Below are positions 45,319 to 53,783 of a stretch of 64,000 nt of DNA, piece after piece; positions within the stretch are counted from its first letter, which is position 1, and each line of letters opens with the position of its first letter. A model generated the notes under the pieces. That model was not told the origin of the DNA and made no database searches. It saw only the letters and a program-made list of their open reading frames with translations. The stretch comes from Dehalococcoidia bacterium. Its GTDB lineage: Bacteria > Chloroflexota > Dehalococcoidia > DSTF01 > JACRBR01. Where the stretch lies: positions 1 through 64,000 of the forward strand of contig JADMII010000014.1 in the NCBI GenBank assembly GCA_015478665.1, in the 5' to 3' direction. Position numbers and translations under genes: made by a program.

Positions 45319-46557
45319 ATGTACGGCACCCTCGCCCTGCCCCAGCGCGCCCTCGACGACCTCGCCGAGGCGGCGGGCGACCGCGCCATCGAGGAGCTGC
45401 GGGCGCTGGCGCGCCCGCTCGAAGGCCTGCGCGTCCTCAACCTCAGCGTCACCGGCTTCGGCACCGGCACCGCCGAGCTCCTGAACTCCGCCGTGCCCCT
45501 GCTCAGCGACCTCGGCCTCGACTGCCACTGGCAGGTCGTCCGCGGCTCCGAGGACACCGCGCATGTGACGCGTGCCATGTACCAGGCGCTCGGCGGCGTC
45601 TACGTGCCGTGGACGCACGATATGACGGAGAAGTGGGAGCGCTACGCCTCCATGAACGCCGAGTTGCTCACGGAGCAGTTCGACGTCATCGTCGTCCACG
45701 ATCCGCAACCGGCGGCGATCCGCTCCTTCGTGCCGCAAGCCGAGGCGGCGCGCTGGCTCTTCCACTCCCACCTCGACCTCTCGTCGGCGCAGGAAGACGT
45801 ATGGCTGCTGCTCCGGCCGCACGTCGAGAAGTACGACGCCGTCGTCTTCGAGGCGGAGTCGTTCGCCCGCCAGGACCTCTCCGTGCCGATGCGGATCATC
45901 CCGCCGGCGATCGACCCCAGCAGCCCGCGCGACATGCCGCTGCCCGACGAGGTGATCAACACCGTCACCGAGCGCTACGGCATCGACCACGCGCGCCCCG
46001 TGTTGTGCCAGGCGTCGCCCTGCGAGCCGGCGAGCAAGCTCACCGAAGCCATCGACGTCTGGGAGCGCGTCCGCGAGCGGCACCCGGGCCTGCAGCTGGT
46101 GATCGTGCTGATGACCGACCCGCAGGACCCGCCGGCACGCGCCTGCTACGAAGAACTGGCGCGCCGCACGAACGACGAGCCGGATGTCTTCGTCCTCAGC
46201 ATGGGCAACGAGCTGGGCAACGTCGAGCTCAACGTCTTCCAGCGCGTCGCCGATGTCAACATGCAACGCGGCCTGCGCAAGGGCTTCGGCATGTGGATCT
46301 CGGATGCGTTGTGGAAGCGCCGCGCCTGCGTCGTCGCGCCGAACGGCGGCCTGACGGAGCAGGTGATCGACGGCGAGACCGGCCTCGTCGCCGAGAGCAC
46401 CGACGAGTTCGCCGCCGCCATCAGCCGCCTGCTCGATGCGCCGGAGACCGCCGCCCGCTTCGGCGCCCGCGGCCGCGAGCGCGTCGCCCGCCAGTTCCTC
46501 ATCACGCGGTACCTGCGCGACTCACTCGAGATCCTGACGACGCTGCACAGGGAGTAA
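45319..46557 (+). CDS. GT4 glycosyltransferase paralogue of TreT, EX7E motif lost
   Basis: 412 aa, GT-B fold, collinear with the next gene (LRVLNLSVTGFGTGTAELL versus ARVLNVNATAFGGGVAEIL; HDPQPAAIRSF versus HDPQPAAIPTF). In retaining GT4 enzymes the EX7E motif binds donor and acceptor. The neighbour has E325 and E333, while here the sites are Lys321 and Asp329 (RKGFGMWISDALWK). The N-terminal GGG loop is also altered (GTG). Catalysis is therefore doubtful; a regulatory or heteromeric partner role for TreT is inferred. CAGGAGG precedes the ATG. Ends three bases before the next gene. Confidence 0.85.
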   Translation: MYGTLALPQRALDDLAEAAGDRAIEELRALARPLEGLRVLNLSVTGFGTGTAELLNSAVPLLSDLGLDCHWQVVRGSEDTAHVTRAMYQALGGVYVPWTHDMTEKWERYASMNAELLTEQFDVIVVHDPQPAAIRSFVPQAEAARWLFHSHLDLSSAQEDVWLLLRPHVEKYDAVVFEAESFARQDLSVPMRIIPPAIDPSSPRDMPLPDEVINTVTERYGIDHARPVLCQASPCEPASKLTEAIDVWERVRERHPGLQLVIVLMTDPQDPPARACYEELARRTNDEPDVFVLSMGNELGNVELNVFQRVADVNMQRGLRKGFGMWISDALWKRRACVVAPNGGLTEQVIDGETGLVAESTDEFAAAISRLLDAPETAARFGARGRERVARQFLITRYLRDSLEILTTLHRE

Positions 46558-46560
46558 ACG

Positions 46561-47853
46561 GTGCTCGGTTCTGTCCCCACGACCCCGAAACTGCTCGAAG
46601 ACTACCGGCCGATCATCGGGGACGAACGGACCGATGAGATCCGCGAGCTCGCCGCGAACCTGCGCGGCGCCCGCGTCCTCAACGTCAACGCCACCGCGTT
46701 CGGCGGCGGCGTCGCCGAGATCCTCGGCACGCTCGTGCCGCTGATGAACGACGCCGGCCTGTATGCCGACTGGCAGGTGATCCGCGGCGCCGATGACTTC
46801 TTCAACATCACGAAGGCGATGCACAACAGCCTGCAGGGCATGTACTACGACTGGACGCCGGAGAAGCGCGAGATCTGGCTCAACTACAACCGCCTCAACG
46901 CCGACCTCTTCGACGAGTCCTACGACTTCGTCATCATCCACGACCCGCAGCCCGCCGCCATCCCGACCTTCCTCGAAGAGCGCCTCGGCCGCCGCGACGG
47001 CAAGTGGCTCTGGCGCTGCCACATCGACCTCACCGAGGCGCAGGTGCAGATCTGGGACTTCCTGCGCCCGCACGTCGCCCGCTACGACGCGGCCATCTTC
47101 ACCCTGCCCGCGTATGTGAACGACGACCTCCAGGGCCCGCAGATCTTCTGCGTCCCGCCGGCCATCGACCCCCTCAGCCCGAAGAACGTCGACCTCCCGC
47201 GCGAGACCGTCGACGGCATCCTCGCCCGCTACTCCGTCGATCCGCGGCGGCCGATGATCACCCAGATCTCGCGCTTCGACCCGTGGAAGGACCCGCTCGG
47301 CGTCATCGATGTCTACCGCATGGTGAAGGCGGAGGTTCCGGACCTGCAGCTCGTCATGGTCGCATCGATGGCCAGCGACGATCCCGAGGGCTGGGACTGG
47401 TACGAGCGCACGGTCCGCCGCGCCGGCGAGGACTTCGACATCCACATCCTCTCGAACCTCAACGGCGTCGGCAATCTCGAGGTCAACGCCTTCCAGCGCG
47501 CCGCCGACGTCGTCGTGCAGAAGTCCCTGCGCGAGGGCTTCGGGCTCGTGGTGTCGGAGGCGTTGTGGAAGGGGCGGCCGGTCGTCGCCGGCAACGTCGG
47601 CGGCATCCCGCTGCAGATCGTCAACGACAAGATCGGCTTCCTCGTCAACTCGAACGAGGAGTGCGCCGACCGCCTGCTCTACCTCCTGCGCAACCGCGAC
47701 GAGGCGGAGCGCATGGGGTCGACGGGCATCGAGTTCGTGCGCGACAATTTTCTCACGACGCGCTATCTTCGGGACTATCTGCGCATATTCTGTCAGCTGT
47801 CCGGCAAGACCAGCGAAGGACGGGGCCTTCCCGCCGGCCGCGCCCGGCGGTAG
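46561..47853 (+). CDS. treT: trehalose glycosyltransferring synthase (TreT-type GT4)
   Basis: 430 aa. N-terminal NVNATAFGGGVAEILGTLVPL, WQVIRGADDFFNITKAMHN and LQGMYYDW are typical TreT-family blocks. HDPQPAAIP follows, then the C-terminal donor lobe with SRFDPWKDPLGVI (nucleotide-binding Arg/Lys) and the intact EX7E EGFGLVVSE (E325, E333). TreT makes trehalose directly from an NDP-glucose and glucose. The adjoining glgC would provide ADP-glucose. GTG start. The GT4 assignment is secure; the trehalose specificity comes from similarity and context. Confidence 0.85.
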   Translation: MLGSVPTTPKLLEDYRPIIGDERTDEIRELAANLRGARVLNVNATAFGGGVAEILGTLVPLMNDAGLYADWQVIRGADDFFNITKAMHNSLQGMYYDWTPEKREIWLNYNRLNADLFDESYDFVIIHDPQPAAIPTFLEERLGRRDGKWLWRCHIDLTEAQVQIWDFLRPHVARYDAAIFTLPAYVNDDLQGPQIFCVPPAIDPLSPKNVDLPRETVDGILARYSVDPRRPMITQISRFDPWKDPLGVIDVYRMVKAEVPDLQLVMVASMASDDPEGWDWYERTVRRAGEDFDIHILSNLNGVGNLEVNAFQRAADVVVQKSLREGFGLVVSEALWKGRPVVAGNVGGIPLQIVNDKIGFLVNSNEECADRLLYLLRNRDEAERMGSTGIEFVRDNFLTTRYLRDYLRIFCQLSGKTSEGRGLPAGRARR

Positions 47854-47867
47854 ATCGAGGACCGAAG

Positions 47868-49154
47868 ATGAAACGCGTCGTCGCGCTGATCCTCGCCGGC
47901 GGCCAGGGCGACAGGCTCAGCGTCCTCAGCGAGGAACGCGCGAAGCCCGCCGTCATCTTCGGCGGCCGCTACCGGATCATCGACTTCGCCCTCAGCAACT
48001 GTGTCAACTCCGACGTTACCCGCGTCGGTGTCATGACGCAGTACCGCCCGCGCTCGCTCAACGACCACATCGGCATCGGCCGGCCGTGGGACCTCGACCG
48101 CTCCGGCGGCGGCGTCACGCTGCTCCAGCCGTACCTCGGCCGCGAGAGCTCGGACTGGTATCGCGGCACCGCCGACGCCGTCTTTCAGAACATCTACTTC
48201 CTCGAGGAAACGAAGGCCGAGCTCGTGCTGATCCTCGCCGGCGACCACATCTACAAGATGAACTACGAGGAGCTGATCCTGCAGCACCTGGCGAGAGAGG
48301 CCGATGTCACCGTGCCGCTCTACCAGGTGCCGATGGACGAGGCGCACCGCTACGGCGTCCTCACCACCGAGGACGACGGCCGCATCGTCGAGTGGGACGA
48401 GAAGCCGGACCACCCGAAGTCCAACCTGATCTCGATGGGCATCTACGTCTTCAGCCGCCAGGTGCTGATCGACCAGCTCTTCGCCGACTCGCAGCACGAC
48501 ACGACGCACGACTTCGGCCGTGATATCGTGCCGGCGATGGTCGACGACCCGGCGATGCGCGTCTTCGGCCACCGCTTCGACGGCTACTGGCGCGACGTCG
48601 GCACCATCCAGTCCTACTTCGATGCCAACATGGATCTCCTCGAAGACCTGCCCGCGCTCAACCTCTACGACCCGGAATCACGCATCCGCACGCGCATCAC
48701 CGGCTACCCGCCGGCGAAGATCGGCCGGCGCGCGTACATCTCACGCTCACTGCTCGAACTCGGCTGCATCATCAACGGCCACGTCGAGCACTCGGTGCTC
48801 TCGCCCGGCGTCTACGTCGAAGAGGGCGCCGTGGTGCGCGACTCCGTCGTCTCCGACAACTGCCGCATCGAGCAGGGGGCGATCATCGAGCGGTCGATCC
48901 TCGACAAGGAAGTGTTCGTCGGCAAGAACGCGTACGTCGGCTACGGCGACGACTGGTCACCGAACAGCGAGCGGCCGGACATCGTCAACGGCGGCATCAC
49001 GATCGTCGGCAAGCGCGCGACGCTGCCCGCGTACACGCGCATCGGCCGCAACTGCGTCATCGGCCCCAACGTCAGGCCGGGCGCCGACGAGGCGTACATT
49101 GCCAGCGGCACCACCCTGCGCGAGAAGGAGAAGCGCTTTCCGTACCGCGTCTGA
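47868..49154 (+). CDS. glgC: glucose-1-phosphate adenylyltransferase
   Basis: 428 aa. LILAGGQGDRLSVLSEERAKPAV is the nucleotide-binding start (parts), then FGGRYRIIDFALSNC, SDWYRGTADAVFQN, the catalytic LILAGDHIYKMNY and WRDVGTIQSYFDANMDLL. A left-handed beta-helix follows (about 290-420, VxEGAVVRDSVV-like hexads). It makes ADP-glucose from ATP and glucose-1-phosphate. It is third in the operon after the two GT4 genes, so trehalose rather than glycogen is the likely product; no glgA or glgB is adjacent. ATCGAGGA lies before the ATG. Confidence 0.94.
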   Translation: MKRVVALILAGGQGDRLSVLSEERAKPAVIFGGRYRIIDFALSNCVNSDVTRVGVMTQYRPRSLNDHIGIGRPWDLDRSGGGVTLLQPYLGRESSDWYRGTADAVFQNIYFLEETKAELVLILAGDHIYKMNYEELILQHLAREADVTVPLYQVPMDEAHRYGVLTTEDDGRIVEWDEKPDHPKSNLISMGIYVFSRQVLIDQLFADSQHDTTHDFGRDIVPAMVDDPAMRVFGHRFDGYWRDVGTIQSYFDANMDLLEDLPALNLYDPESRIRTRITGYPPAKIGRRAYISRSLLELGCIINGHVEHSVLSPGVYVEEGAVVRDSVVSDNCRIEQGAIIERSILDKEVFVGKNAYVGYGDDWSPNSERPDIVNGGITIVGKRATLPAYTRIGRNCVIGPNVRPGADEAYIASGTTLREKEKRFPYRV

Positions 49155-49155
49155 G

Positions 49156-49280
49156 GCGCCCGAACGCAACGGGCAATCCGCCCAGGAAGGACGCCAGCTG
49201 CGCCTTCCTGGTCTGCGCGTGCTGGATCTGCGCGAGATGGCTGCGGGCGGCAAAATAGATCCGCCGTGGCGTTCGGGCGC
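49156..49280. ncRNA. highly structured intergenic region after glgC (candidate RNA or complex terminator)
   Basis: A perfect 12-base outer inverted repeat (GCGCCCGAACGC 49156-49167; GCGTTCGGGCGC 49269-49280) encloses a second strong hairpin: CCAGGAAGG(A)CGC / GCG-CCTTCCTGG at 49182-49211 with loop CAGCT. A third (GGCGG/CCGCC) lies near 49246-49266. No open frame. Nested stems of this strength suggest a structured RNA, transcript 3' end or a mobile repeat. Confidence 0.45.
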
Positions 49281-49377
49281 AGGAGGCGGCATCGCGGCGC
49301 GGGGGGCGGCCGAAGCGGCAGGCGCCGCCGGAAGAGCGCACATCGGCGCCCGAGGATCATGATGCGATCCTGCAACA

Positions 49378-49454
49378 TGGTCCCAGGGGGTGGATTCGAA
49401 CCACCGATACACGGTTTTACAGACCGTTGCCTTAGGCCGCTTGGCTACCCTGGG
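49378..49454 (-). tRNA. tRNA-Tyr (GTA), CCA encoded, archaeal-like architecture
   Basis: Complete cloverleaf: acceptor CCCAGGG/CCCTGGG with C1:G72, U8-A9, D arm GCC...GGC, anticodon stem ACGGT/ACCGT with loop CTGTAAA (anticodon GTA), a five-base variable loop GTATC, T arm GGTGG-TTCGAAT-CCACC, discriminator A73 and encoded CCA. Bacterial tRNA-Tyr normally has G1:C72 and a long variable arm. TATACA (49469-49464), nine bases upstream of the 5' end, is a plausible -10. Confidence 0.93.
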
Positions 49455-49662
49455 GATACTCCATGTATAGCATGCCCGGGCGTCTTGGTCGCGAGGGGCG
49501 ACCGCCGCCGGAGCGCCTTGCCGGCGAGGGCGAACCACGCGTCACGTTGCGGTGCGGTCGCGCCAGTTCACGACGAATCGTCGAACCCGCAGCGGCTCCG
49601 GCATCCTCGCGGCGGCGCAGCGGCGCGCCGGTCATTGGCTGAACCGCGAGCGGACCTCCGGC

Positions 49663-50385
49663 CTACGCCGCGCGGCGACGCTCGTCGCCGTCGTCGCCGG
49701 CCGCCGCCCCCGGTTGCGGCGCCAAGCCCGGCACCGGCGCGCGGCGCCCGAGATGCGACGAGGCCGGCTCGACGGCCCGCGCGCGGATCCAGACCCGACG
49801 GCCGAAGTCGTAGCGGCTGATCACGCGCGCCGGGTTGCCCGCGGCGACGCAGAAGTCCGGCACATCGTGCGTGACGACGGCGCCGGCGCCGACGACGGCG
49901 TGCCGGCCGATGCGCACGTTCGGCAGCACGACGGCGTTGATGCCGATGAACGCGTCATCGGCGACGATCAAGTAGCCGCGCGTCATCGCCTGCTCGATGA
50001 CCGGCAGCGACGGGTCGCCGTAGCCGTGGATCGCATCGCCGATGTGGACGTTGCTCGAGATCAGCACGCGCGCGCCGATGACGATCGAGCCGGCGCAGCT
50101 GACGATGAAGTTCTGACCGATGCTCGTGTCGTCGGCGATGCGCAGGACGCCGTCGTAGCGCTCGCCGCGGCGCTCGCCCAGCACCGAGAGGAAGGCGTAC
50201 GGCCCGATGACCGTGCGCGAGCCGACGCTGATGCGCTGCGCGCCGATGATGCGGTACGGCGGCACGATCAGCGCGTCGTCGCCGAACGCGCGAAAGCCGT
50301 GCGCGACGCCTTGCAGGCGCGATGCCACGCGCAGGGCGGCGCCGGCCGCGCCGCGTGGCAGCCGCGGCGATGCCCCCCTACGCAC
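49663..50385 (-). CDS. acyltransferase with left-handed beta-helix (LbetaH)
   Basis: 240 aa. Hexapeptide repeats run through the central and C-terminal part (RISVGSRTVIGPYAFL, SIVIGARVLISSNVHIGD, VVLPNVRIGRHAVVGAGAVV), ending in the family phrase DVPDFCVAAGNPARVI. Typical for O-acetyl- or N-acyltransferases acting on sugars. GTG start inside the 3' end of the methyltransferase gene, preceded by GGAGG. It is the last gene of a minus-strand polysaccharide cluster. The ~45-residue C-terminal tail is low-complexity. Confidence 0.82.
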   Translation of the reverse strand: MRRGASPRLPRGAAGAALRVASRLQGVAHGFRAFGDDALIVPPYRIIGAQRISVGSRTVIGPYAFLSVLGERRGERYDGVLRIADDTSIGQNFIVSCAGSIVIGARVLISSNVHIGDAIHGYGDPSLPVIEQAMTRGYLIVADDAFIGINAVVLPNVRIGRHAVVGAGAVVTHDVPDFCVAAGNPARVISRYDFGRRVWIRARAVEPASSHLGRRAPVPGLAPQPGAAAGDDGDERRRAA

Positions 50386-51040
50386 CGTCGCCTCCGTTGA
50401 CGGCGACCGCCCGCCAGAGGAACGGCAGCGTGCGTGAGAGCAGCGCGCCGACCGGCCGCTGCCACCAGCGCAGCGGCGGCGTGGAGCCTGCGACCACGAT
50501 GCGGGCGAAGCCGGCGTCTTCGAGCAGGCGCTCGAGGCCAATCCGGCTGAAAGCGCGGACGTGCGTGTAGTCGTCGTAGAAGTTGGCCGGGAAGGGATAC
50601 AACTGCGACCACTGCGTCGGCACGTAGGCGAGCAGCACGCCGCCCGGCCGCAGCACCCGCCGCACCTCCGTCACCAGGTCGAGCGGCCGCTGCACGTGCT
50701 CGAGCACCTCCTTCAGGCGGACGCAGTCGAGCGCGCCGCGCGCCAGCGGCAGCTCTTCGCCGGCCGCCTGCAGCACGTCGATCCCGCGTGCGGCGGCGAC
50801 GGCCGCCGCCGCACCGAACCGTTCGACGCCGACGGCATCGATGCCGCGCGCGCGGCACGCCCGGACGAAGCCGCCGTTGCCGCAGCCGACATCGAATACC
50901 GGCGCGCGACGGCGCACGCGCGCGATGGCGCGCACGTCGCCCTCGACGAGCGACGGCGGCTCGCGCAGGCGCTGCCAGTAGCGCCGGCGCGCCTCGGAGG
51001 GCTGGGCCGCGATGCTGCATGCGTCGCCCCGGACGTCCAT
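50378..51040 (-). CDS. class I SAM-dependent methyltransferase
   Basis: 220 aa. Motif I VFDVGCGNGGFVRAC (about 45-59), motif II region GVERFG, motif post-I ELPLARGALDCVRLKEVLEHV (parts) and LRPGGVLLAYVPT. Methyltransf_11/UbiE-like fold, with the NFYDDYTHVRAFS element seen in sugar or lipid methyltransferases of surface-glycan clusters. AAGGAG fixes the ATG. Overlaps the acyltransferase start by eight bases. Confidence 0.87.
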   Translation of the reverse strand: MDVRGDACSIAAQPSEARRRYWQRLREPPSLVEGDVRAIARVRRRAPVFDVGCGNGGFVRACRARGIDAVGVERFGAAAAVAAARGIDVLQAAGEELPLARGALDCVRLKEVLEHVQRPLDLVTEVRRVLRPGGVLLAYVPTQWSQLYPFPANFYDDYTHVRAFSRIGLERLLEDAGFARIVVAGSTPPLRWWQRPVGALLSRTLPFLWRAVAVNGGDGA

Positions 51041-51098
51041 CCCCGCTCCTTTCGTCGCCGGCACAGAGAATCGCCGCGACCGCGTGTCATGCGCGAGC

Positions 51099-52157
51099 CT
51101 ACCAGCGGAGGCAGCGCCGCAGTATCAGGAAGTACCCTCGGAAGCAGCGGTTCGCCAGCCGCGTCAGCCGCGCCGGTTGCCCGGGCAGCTGATCCGGCAG
51201 CGCCGGCGTCATCGCCGCGAGCAGGGCGCCGTCGCCGACGCGGCGCAGCGCCTGCACCCGCTGCCGCCGACGCAGCATCGCCGGCAGCGCGCGGACGATG
51301 GCCGCGTACGAGCGCGCCTTCGCCGTGCACATCGCACGCCCGCTGCGCAGCGCGTAGGCCCAGACGCCGGCTTCGGCGAGGAGCAGCGCCGGCGCGAGTA
51401 GCGCCAGCGTGCGCCAGCGGAAAATGTTGACCAGCATGAAAAAGCGGTTGCGCTCCAGGTAGTAGAACTTCCACGGCGAGACATCGAGCGCGTAGTCGTG
51501 CACGACGCGCGACCGCGGCGTCATGACGACGGAGTAGCCCGCGAGGCGCGCGCGCATCGAAAGCTCCGTGTCCTCCATGTACATGAAGAAGCGCTCGTCC
51601 AGCCCGCCGATCGCCTCGAGCACGTCGCGGCGAGCGACGAACGCTGCTCCCGACACGGCCGCGACGGGCGTGGTCGCGACGTGGCGCTGCTGCTCCTCGC
51701 CGAGCGCGCGACAGAACGCGATGCCGGAGAGGTGCACGGAGAGCCCGCAGGCGTTGACCCGCGTCTGGTCCGAGGCGAGCAGCACCTTCGACGTCGCGAG
51801 CGCGGCGCCGGGATCCGCTTCCAACGCGCGGACGAGCGCGCGCAGCCAGCCGGCTTCCGGGCGCGCGTCCGGGTTCAGCACCGCGATGTAGGTGCTGCGC
51901 GACTGCGCGAAGCCGAGATTGTTGCCCGCTGCGTAACCGCCGTTGCATCCGCTGCGCACGACGGCGACATCGGGGAAGTGCGCCTCGACCTCGTCGGCGC
52001 TGGCATCGTCGGACGCGTTGTCGACGACGACGATGCGGTACGCCGGGTAGTCCTGCGCCGCGAGCGCCGGCAGCGTCTGGCTCAGGTGCGGCCATGAGTT
52101 CCACGAGACGACGGAGACATCGACGGCGTCGTCGCCGGCGGGAATGCGGATCACCAT
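51099..52157 (-). CDS. GT2 glycosyltransferase (rhamnosyltransferase-like)
   Basis: 352 aa. VSVVSWNSWPHLSQTLPALAAQ begins the GT-A fold, IVVVDNASDD the donor strand, and YIAVLNPDARPEAGWL carries the DxD-like NPD. MYMEDTELSMRARLAGY holds the ED motif. Like WbbL-type rhamnosyltransferases. Hydrophobic segments at about 250-280 tether it to the membrane. Its ATG overlaps the end of the GT87 gene by seven bases. Confidence 0.88.
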   Translation of the reverse strand: MVIRIPAGDDAVDVSVVSWNSWPHLSQTLPALAAQDYPAYRIVVVDNASDDASADEVEAHFPDVAVVRSGCNGGYAAGNNLGFAQSRSTYIAVLNPDARPEAGWLRALVRALEADPGAALATSKVLLASDQTRVNACGLSVHLSGIAFCRALGEEQQRHVATTPVAAVSGAAFVARRDVLEAIGGLDERFFMYMEDTELSMRARLAGYSVVMTPRSRVVHDYALDVSPWKFYYLERNRFFMLVNIFRWRTLALLAPALLLAEAGVWAYALRSGRAMCTAKARSYAAIVRALPAMLRRRQRVQALRRVGDGALLAAMTPALPDQLPGQPARLTRLANRCFRGYFLILRRCLRW

Positions 52158-53521
52158 CGGCTCGCCTCCCCGCGCACGCGCGCCGCTCCACCGCCCTCGA
52201 CCGCGCGGTGAGCCGCGTCAGCGCCTCGCCGCTCCACCCCGGTGGGCAGTGCGCTCGCTGGATCTGGCGGGATCGCCCACGCGCCGGGCGCAACGACAGA
52301 CTGCCTCTCCACCGCAGCGGGCACGGGCCGGGGGAGCGGTATCTCGCGCGAGGACGCGGCGTCCGGCGGACGCTGCGAGTCCCTTCCGCAGATCGCCAGG
52401 ACGGCGACCGCCAGCAGCAGCGCCGGCGTCAGCCAGAACGGGCCGCCGGTCGATGCGGCGCCGAGCACGTCGCGGGCGGGATAGTTCGTGTTCGTCTGCG
52501 AGACGAGCGCGGCGATGTAGAGCGACGCGATCATCAGCCCCGCCGTGCGCGGCGCCAGTCCGCAACGCAGCAGCAAGGCGAAGGAGGCGGCGATCAGGGA
52601 GGCGTCGTAGAACTGCGCGTACGGCGTGACGAGGATCATCGCCAGCGGCACGACGGCCGCCGCCTTCGCCGCATCGAGCCGCGCGAAGGCGACGCCGGCG
52701 ACCGCCGCCGAGAGCAGCAGGAGGTCCGCCGTCAGCAGCCGGTTCGGCTCCACCCCGACCGAGAGCAGGAAGCCCGGCCACGAGTACATCCACGCCTGCT
52801 GCACCGGCAGAAGCTTCTGTGTGCTGTTCGGTCCCCAGTCCAGGTACAGCCTGGCGAACTCGCCAACGCCGCCGGGGCCGATGAAGACGAAGCCGATGCC
52901 GACGCCGGCGGCCGCCGTCGCCAGCAGCACGGCGAGCAGCCGGAACTGGCGCCGGCAGACGAAGAAGAGGAACGGCGACACCGCGTACTGCGGCTTGATC
53001 GACATCGCCGCGAGCAGCACCGCGCCGCGCCGCGGATGTCGCTGCACGAGGAGCAGTCCGCAGAGCGCCGCCAGCGTCAGGATCGGCGTTACGTGCCCGA
53101 AGCGGATCGCCCAGTGCAGCTGCGGCAGCGACACCACCGCCAGCGCCGCCGCGGCCCGCGCCTCCGGCGACCGCAGCGGACGCTGCGCCAGCCAGGCGAT
53201 GCCGAGCGCCGACGCGACGTTCAGGCCGAACAGGATCCGGTAGCCGTTGTTGATGCCGGCCAGCGAGATCGGGAAGAGCAGCGGCGTCAGGACCGGGCTG
53301 TAGAGCCCCATCACGCGCAGATCCCGCGCCCGGACGTAGAGGTTCCCCCAGTCGCCCGGCACGGCACTGACGAAGCGACGTGCCGTATCCGGCGCCCAGG
53401 CGGCGAGCACCGCCAGCTCGATGCCGATCGCCGCGAGCAGCGCGCAACGCAGGGCGACGGGCGCGGCCGCGCGCCAGAGCGTCGGCAGGGCGTCACGTGC
53501 GCGGAGCTCGGTGGCGATCAT
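52151..53521 (-). CDS. GT87-type (DUF2029) integral membrane glycosyltransferase
   Basis: 456 aa, about ten helices. PGDWGNLYVRARDLRVMGLYSPV is the lumenal loop after TM1 with the catalytic-type Asp, followed by AMSIKPQYAVSPFLFF and TPYAQFYDASLI, typical of DUF2029 polyprenol-dependent mannosyl/arabinosyltransferases. It uses a lipid-linked sugar outside the cytoplasmic membrane. AAGGAC precedes this ATG; an upstream ATG at 53587 is possible. The last ~75 residues are hydrophilic, Pro/Arg/Ala-rich, and partly encoded by an intergenic-type repeat (52303-52343). Confidence 0.82.
   Translation of the reverse strand: MIATELRARDALPTLWRAAAPVALRCALLAAIGIELAVLAAWAPDTARRFVSAVPGDWGNLYVRARDLRVMGLYSPVLTPLLFPISLAGINNGYRILFGLNVASALGIAWLAQRPLRSPEARAAAALAVVSLPQLHWAIRFGHVTPILTLAALCGLLLVQRHPRRGAVLLAAMSIKPQYAVSPFLFFVCRRQFRLLAVLLATAAAGVGIGFVFIGPGGVGEFARLYLDWGPNSTQKLLPVQQAWMYSWPGFLLSVGVEPNRLLTADLLLLSAAVAGVAFARLDAAKAAAVVPLAMILVTPYAQFYDASLIAASFALLLRCGLAPRTAGLMIASLYIAALVSQTNTNYPARDVLGAASTGGPFWLTPALLLAVAVLAICGRDSQRPPDAASSREIPLPRPVPAAVERQSVVAPGAWAIPPDPASALPTGVERRGADAAHRAVEGGGAARVRGEASRW
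52303..52343. repeat. palindromic-repeat copy inside the GT87 coding sequence
   Basis: CCTCTCCACCGCAG followed by CGGG and GGGCCGGGGGAGCGGTA matches copy 6 (60452-60490) at most positions. It encodes the residues EIPLPRPVPAAVERQ in the disordered tail, so the C-terminus seems to have been extended by the repeat. Confidence 0.55.
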
Positions 53522-53783
53522 GCTCGTCCTTCGTGCGCCTGCGATGCGGCGCAGGGGAGCATCGGCTGGCGCGGCCGCTCGGGTCATCGGGGGAACGCCG
53601 TAGGGTGCCGGGGTAGTGGGCGGTGGGAGGCCGGATGTTGGATGGCGGCGGCCGGGGAGCGGAGGCAGTGGCAGGTGAGATGAGAGACGTGAGGGGGTCC
53701 GGGCGGAAGTGTGGAAGTCGGAGCTCAGAGAGCGGGGCTTCGGAGGGATCGCGTCGCTCGCGCCCTCACGCACACGGCCGGAT

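Noticed and set aside
43011-46637. 1208-codon open frame on the plus strand
   Set aside because: It lies antisense to the mec operon and sulfurtransferase and out of frame with the TreT paralogue. Composition is Arg/His/Ala-rich without domains, a high-GC shadow frame.
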